Positions 62,455-64,000 of a stretch of DNA of 64,000 nucleotides are shown here, in pieces (within the stretch, counting starts at the first letter, position 1; the number at the start of each line of letters is the position of its first letter). The translations under genes were made by a program, and so were the position numbers. The DNA comes from AP-15 sp963755435 (lineage in GTDB: Bacteria > Pseudomonadota > Alphaproteobacteria > ATCC43930 > CGMCC-115725), in contig CAVWJX010000009.1 in assembly GCA_963755435.1 (NCBI GenBank), positions 124,001-188,000 on the forward strand, given 5' to 3'. The notes beneath the pieces are model-generated. The model was not told the DNA's origin and did not search any database. It saw only the letters and a list, made by a program, of their open reading frames with translations.

Positions 62455-63789
62455 TTATGGTGCCGGCCACGGTGTCCGCTCGATCGCAGCCGTTTCGCGC
62501 CGCACCGTTGCGGTCAGCGCCGCCGCGCCCAAGAGCCCGGCGAGGGCGAGCGGCGCGACGACCGCATATCCGAGCGCCTGAACCAGCGGCCCAGCCAGAG
62601 CGGTCCCCAACACCGTGGCGATCCCGCTGCTGCTGGCCAGCAGGCCCATTGCGGCGCCTTCGCCGACCGGCGTCAGGGTCGCCGCCAGCCCGGTTGCGGA
62701 AACGCTGAGAAGGGGCCAGGCAAGCACGACGAGCATGAAGGCCAAGATGGCCCCGGTTGGCGTGCCCCACGGCGCCACCAGTGCCACCGCTGCGAGCATC
62801 CCGAAGCCGCTCGCGCGTAGCGCCAATCCGAGCAGAAAGACAGACCGAGACCCGAATTGCTGCGCGGCACGGCCCGCTGCTACGAACACGGCGATGCCGA
62901 CAGCCGCAGCGAACGCATAAACGACGGCGATCGTTGCCGGCGCGATGCCAAACGTACTGTTCATGATCAGCGGGTAATAGGCAAAGAACGGCGCCACGCC
63001 GAAGTTGATCGCGGCCCATGCCAGCAAAAAGCGGCCGAACTCCCAGTCCATCGACTTCAGGAAGCGGCGCAAAGCCTCGCCCTGTAAATGATGGGAATGG
63101 TTCAATAGTCCGCCGAACGGCGGGCCGGATTGGAAAGCACACATAAGCCGGCTCCATGCAACCGGCGGCAGGCGCTTTTCTCTGTCATGTCCGTCGGAGG
63201 GGAGGCCGAAGTGTCCAACCACGATCGCGAGGGCGGATAGAATAGCGGCGAGCCAGAAGCCGTAAACTAGGGGGACCAGGAGGATCAATCCCGCAAGCAG
63301 TAACCCGGCGAGTTGACCAGCGCCGCTGAAGCTCTGCAGCCATCCGATGCGCGCATTCCATTCGGATTTCGGCGCGAAGTTGAACACGAACAGCGGAGCG
63401 ACTGTGGCGACCGCGCCGGCGCCGAGGCCGCATAGCACCGCAAGGGCGACCCAAGCGGTCAGCGATATCGCTATCGCGGCTGCGCCCAGGCCAAGACATA
63501 GTGCGGCGAACCCGCCGAAGAACACCGGGCGGAAAAGCCGATAACGTTCCGCCAGTAGGCCCAATAGCGGCGCCGGCAGCAGGCCGACATTGTAGGCACC
63601 GACTATGTAAGCAATTCGACCAAGGTCGTCTGTGATATTCGCGACCATTAACGGCAACAGAAAAGGCAGCATCCCGGAGGTAATCAGGCCGAGGATCAGG
63701 TAGGCTAGATACCAGGGGGCGATAAAGCGCGACGGGGCTTCCCACGCCTCCCTGCCGGAACGGCCGTCATCAGGCACGCTGTGTCTCAC
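62455..63789 (-). CDS. MFS transporter in the glycogen operon
   Basis: A 444-residue, 12-helix transporter starting with GTG at 63789 inside the glgP stop (GTGA overlap), which means translational coupling. Seen: FIAPWYLAYLILGLITSGML, YIVGAYNVGLLPAPLLGLLA, GLGAGAVATVAPLFVFNFAP and a central loop SPLSDGHDREKRLPPVAW-like region near 63170. The second half has INFGVAPFFAYYPLIMNSTF. The position suggests transport of a sugar or glucan product, but the family does not show which. It lacks sugar-porter signatures such as PESPR, so drug or metabolite export is equally possible. Confidence 0.85.
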   Translation of the reverse strand: MRHSVPDDGRSGREAWEAPSRFIAPWYLAYLILGLITSGMLPFLLPLMVANITDDLGRIAYIVGAYNVGLLPAPLLGLLAERYRLFRPVFFGGFAALCLGLGAAAIAISLTAWVALAVLCGLGAGAVATVAPLFVFNFAPKSEWNARIGWLQSFSGAGQLAGLLLAGLILLVPLVYGFWLAAILSALAIVVGHFGLPSDGHDREKRLPPVAWSRLMCAFQSGPPFGGLLNHSHHLQGEALRRFLKSMDWEFGRFLLAWAAINFGVAPFFAYYPLIMNSTFGIAPATIAVVYAFAAAVGIAVFVAAGRAAQQFGSRSVFLLGLALRASGFGMLAAVALVAPWGTPTGAILAFMLVVLAWPLLSVSATGLAATLTPVGEGAAMGLLASSSGIATVLGTALAGPLVQALGYAVVAPLALAGLLGAAALTATVRRETAAIERTPWPAP

Positions 63790-64000
63790 AACACTGGGCA
63801 CGGCTTTGCGTGCCAGATCTCGGCGGCGTATTGCGCGATCGTGTTGTCGCTGGAGAACTTGCCGCTGGCAGCGACATTCAGGATCGCCTTGCGCGCCCAC
63901 GCGTCCGGGTCGGCGTACAGCGCGGTGAGCCTGTGGTCGGCCTCGAGATAGGATTGGAGGTCGGCCAAGTGCATATAATGATCCCCGTGCGTCAGCAGCG
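63786..64000 (-). CDS. glgP: Glycogen/maltodextrin phosphorylase, C-terminal part
   Basis: The last 71 codons of the enzyme that releases glucose-1-phosphate from glycogen; the gene starts beyond the right edge. Seen: LLTHGDHYMHLADLQSYLEA, DPDAWARKAILNVAASGKFS and SDNTIAQYAAEIWHA, which is the standard C-terminus (..SSDRTI..YA..IW). The PLP Lys lies outside the window. It leads the glgP-MFS-pgm-malQ-(pgi) operon; its stop overlaps the MFS start. Confidence 0.92.
   Translation of the reverse strand, partial: LLTHGDHYMHLADLQSYLEADHRLTALYADPDAWARKAILNVAASGKFSSDNTIAQYAAEIWHAKPCPVL

Noticed and set aside
1..64000. tRNA, rRNA or riboswitch genes
   Set aside because: I looked for T-loop-like GGTTCGAATCC strings and clear cloverleaf or riboswitch cores and saw none; a covariance search would be needed to exclude them.

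Overview
The window looks like a piece of a GC-rich alphaproteobacterial chromosome, most likely from the Rhodospirillales/Acetobacterales side. Evidence: an NDUFA12-type complex I accessory subunit next to an mlaD gene, a ribosomal protein S9 with a long N-terminal extension, queA beside cysI and a single-domain precorrin-2 dehydrogenase, and many amino-acid-uptake, glutathione-transferase and drug-export genes. No rRNA, tRNA or CRISPR array was seen. This taxonomic reading is inference from gene content, not from a marker search.

Layout. 1-11.6 kb: a broken nitrilase, an EmrB-type exporter, relics of IS66 and a serine recombinase, a complete branched-chain-amino-acid-type ABC importer (substrate-binding protein, two permeases, two ATPases, with every permease/ATPase junction overlapping by 4 bases), a molybdopterin oxidoreductase and an amidase remnant. 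12.3-20.2 kb: a mobile, decayed island with an IS630 element, remnants resembling a phage satellite (AlpA-type regulator, primase-like protein, small-terminase-like protein, and a cluster of CCTCTAAC/GTTAGAGG repeats), two oppositely oriented IS21 remnants, a frameshifted PEP-CTERM protein, a metC tail and a broken IS1380. 20.2-30.8 kb: a MOSC/flavin/2Fe-2S fusion reductase, 3-methyladenine glycosylase, an EmrAB pump, an FkbM methyltransferase plus glycosyltransferase, and redox/detoxification genes. 30.8-39.2 kb: the housekeeping core (precorrin-2 dehydrogenase, cysI, queA, rpsI, rplM, NDUFA12, mlaD) mixed with broken genes and DedA. 39.2-49 kb: nadE, a methyltransferase and an M81 peptidase, all with apparent frameshifts, a DUF3500 protein, an oxalyl-CoA-decarboxylase/2-hydroxyacyl-CoA-lyase-like enzyme and an intact ISAs1 transposase. 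49.7-53.2 kb: a QueC-like PP-loop protein followed by a SARP-type regulator. 53.2-58.5 kb: a catabolic-looking cluster (ThDP enzyme, SDR, luciferase-like oxidoreductase, two VOC proteins). 58.5-64 kb: a glycogen/maltodextrin operon (glgP, MFS transporter, pgm, malQ, and a pgi remnant), all on the minus strand.

How genes work together. The liv-type operon should act as one importer. CysI and the precorrin-2 dehydrogenase overlap by 14 bases and share siroheme chemistry. EmrA and EmrB overlap by 4 bases and form one export pump. In the glycogen operon GlgP yields glucose-1-phosphate, Pgm converts it to glucose-6-phosphate and MalQ reshuffles the glucan; the MFS transporter is translationally coupled to glgP. 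The pgi gene that would continue the route is mostly deleted here.

The window holds an unusually large number of single-base frameshifts, including one in the ATP-binding loop of nadE. Some genes are truly deleted (pgi, istA, IS1380, metC, amidase), so real decay is present, but others may be assembly indels. The most novel-looking items are the satellite-like remnant with its iteron-like array and the QueC-like protein paired with a SARP-type regulator.
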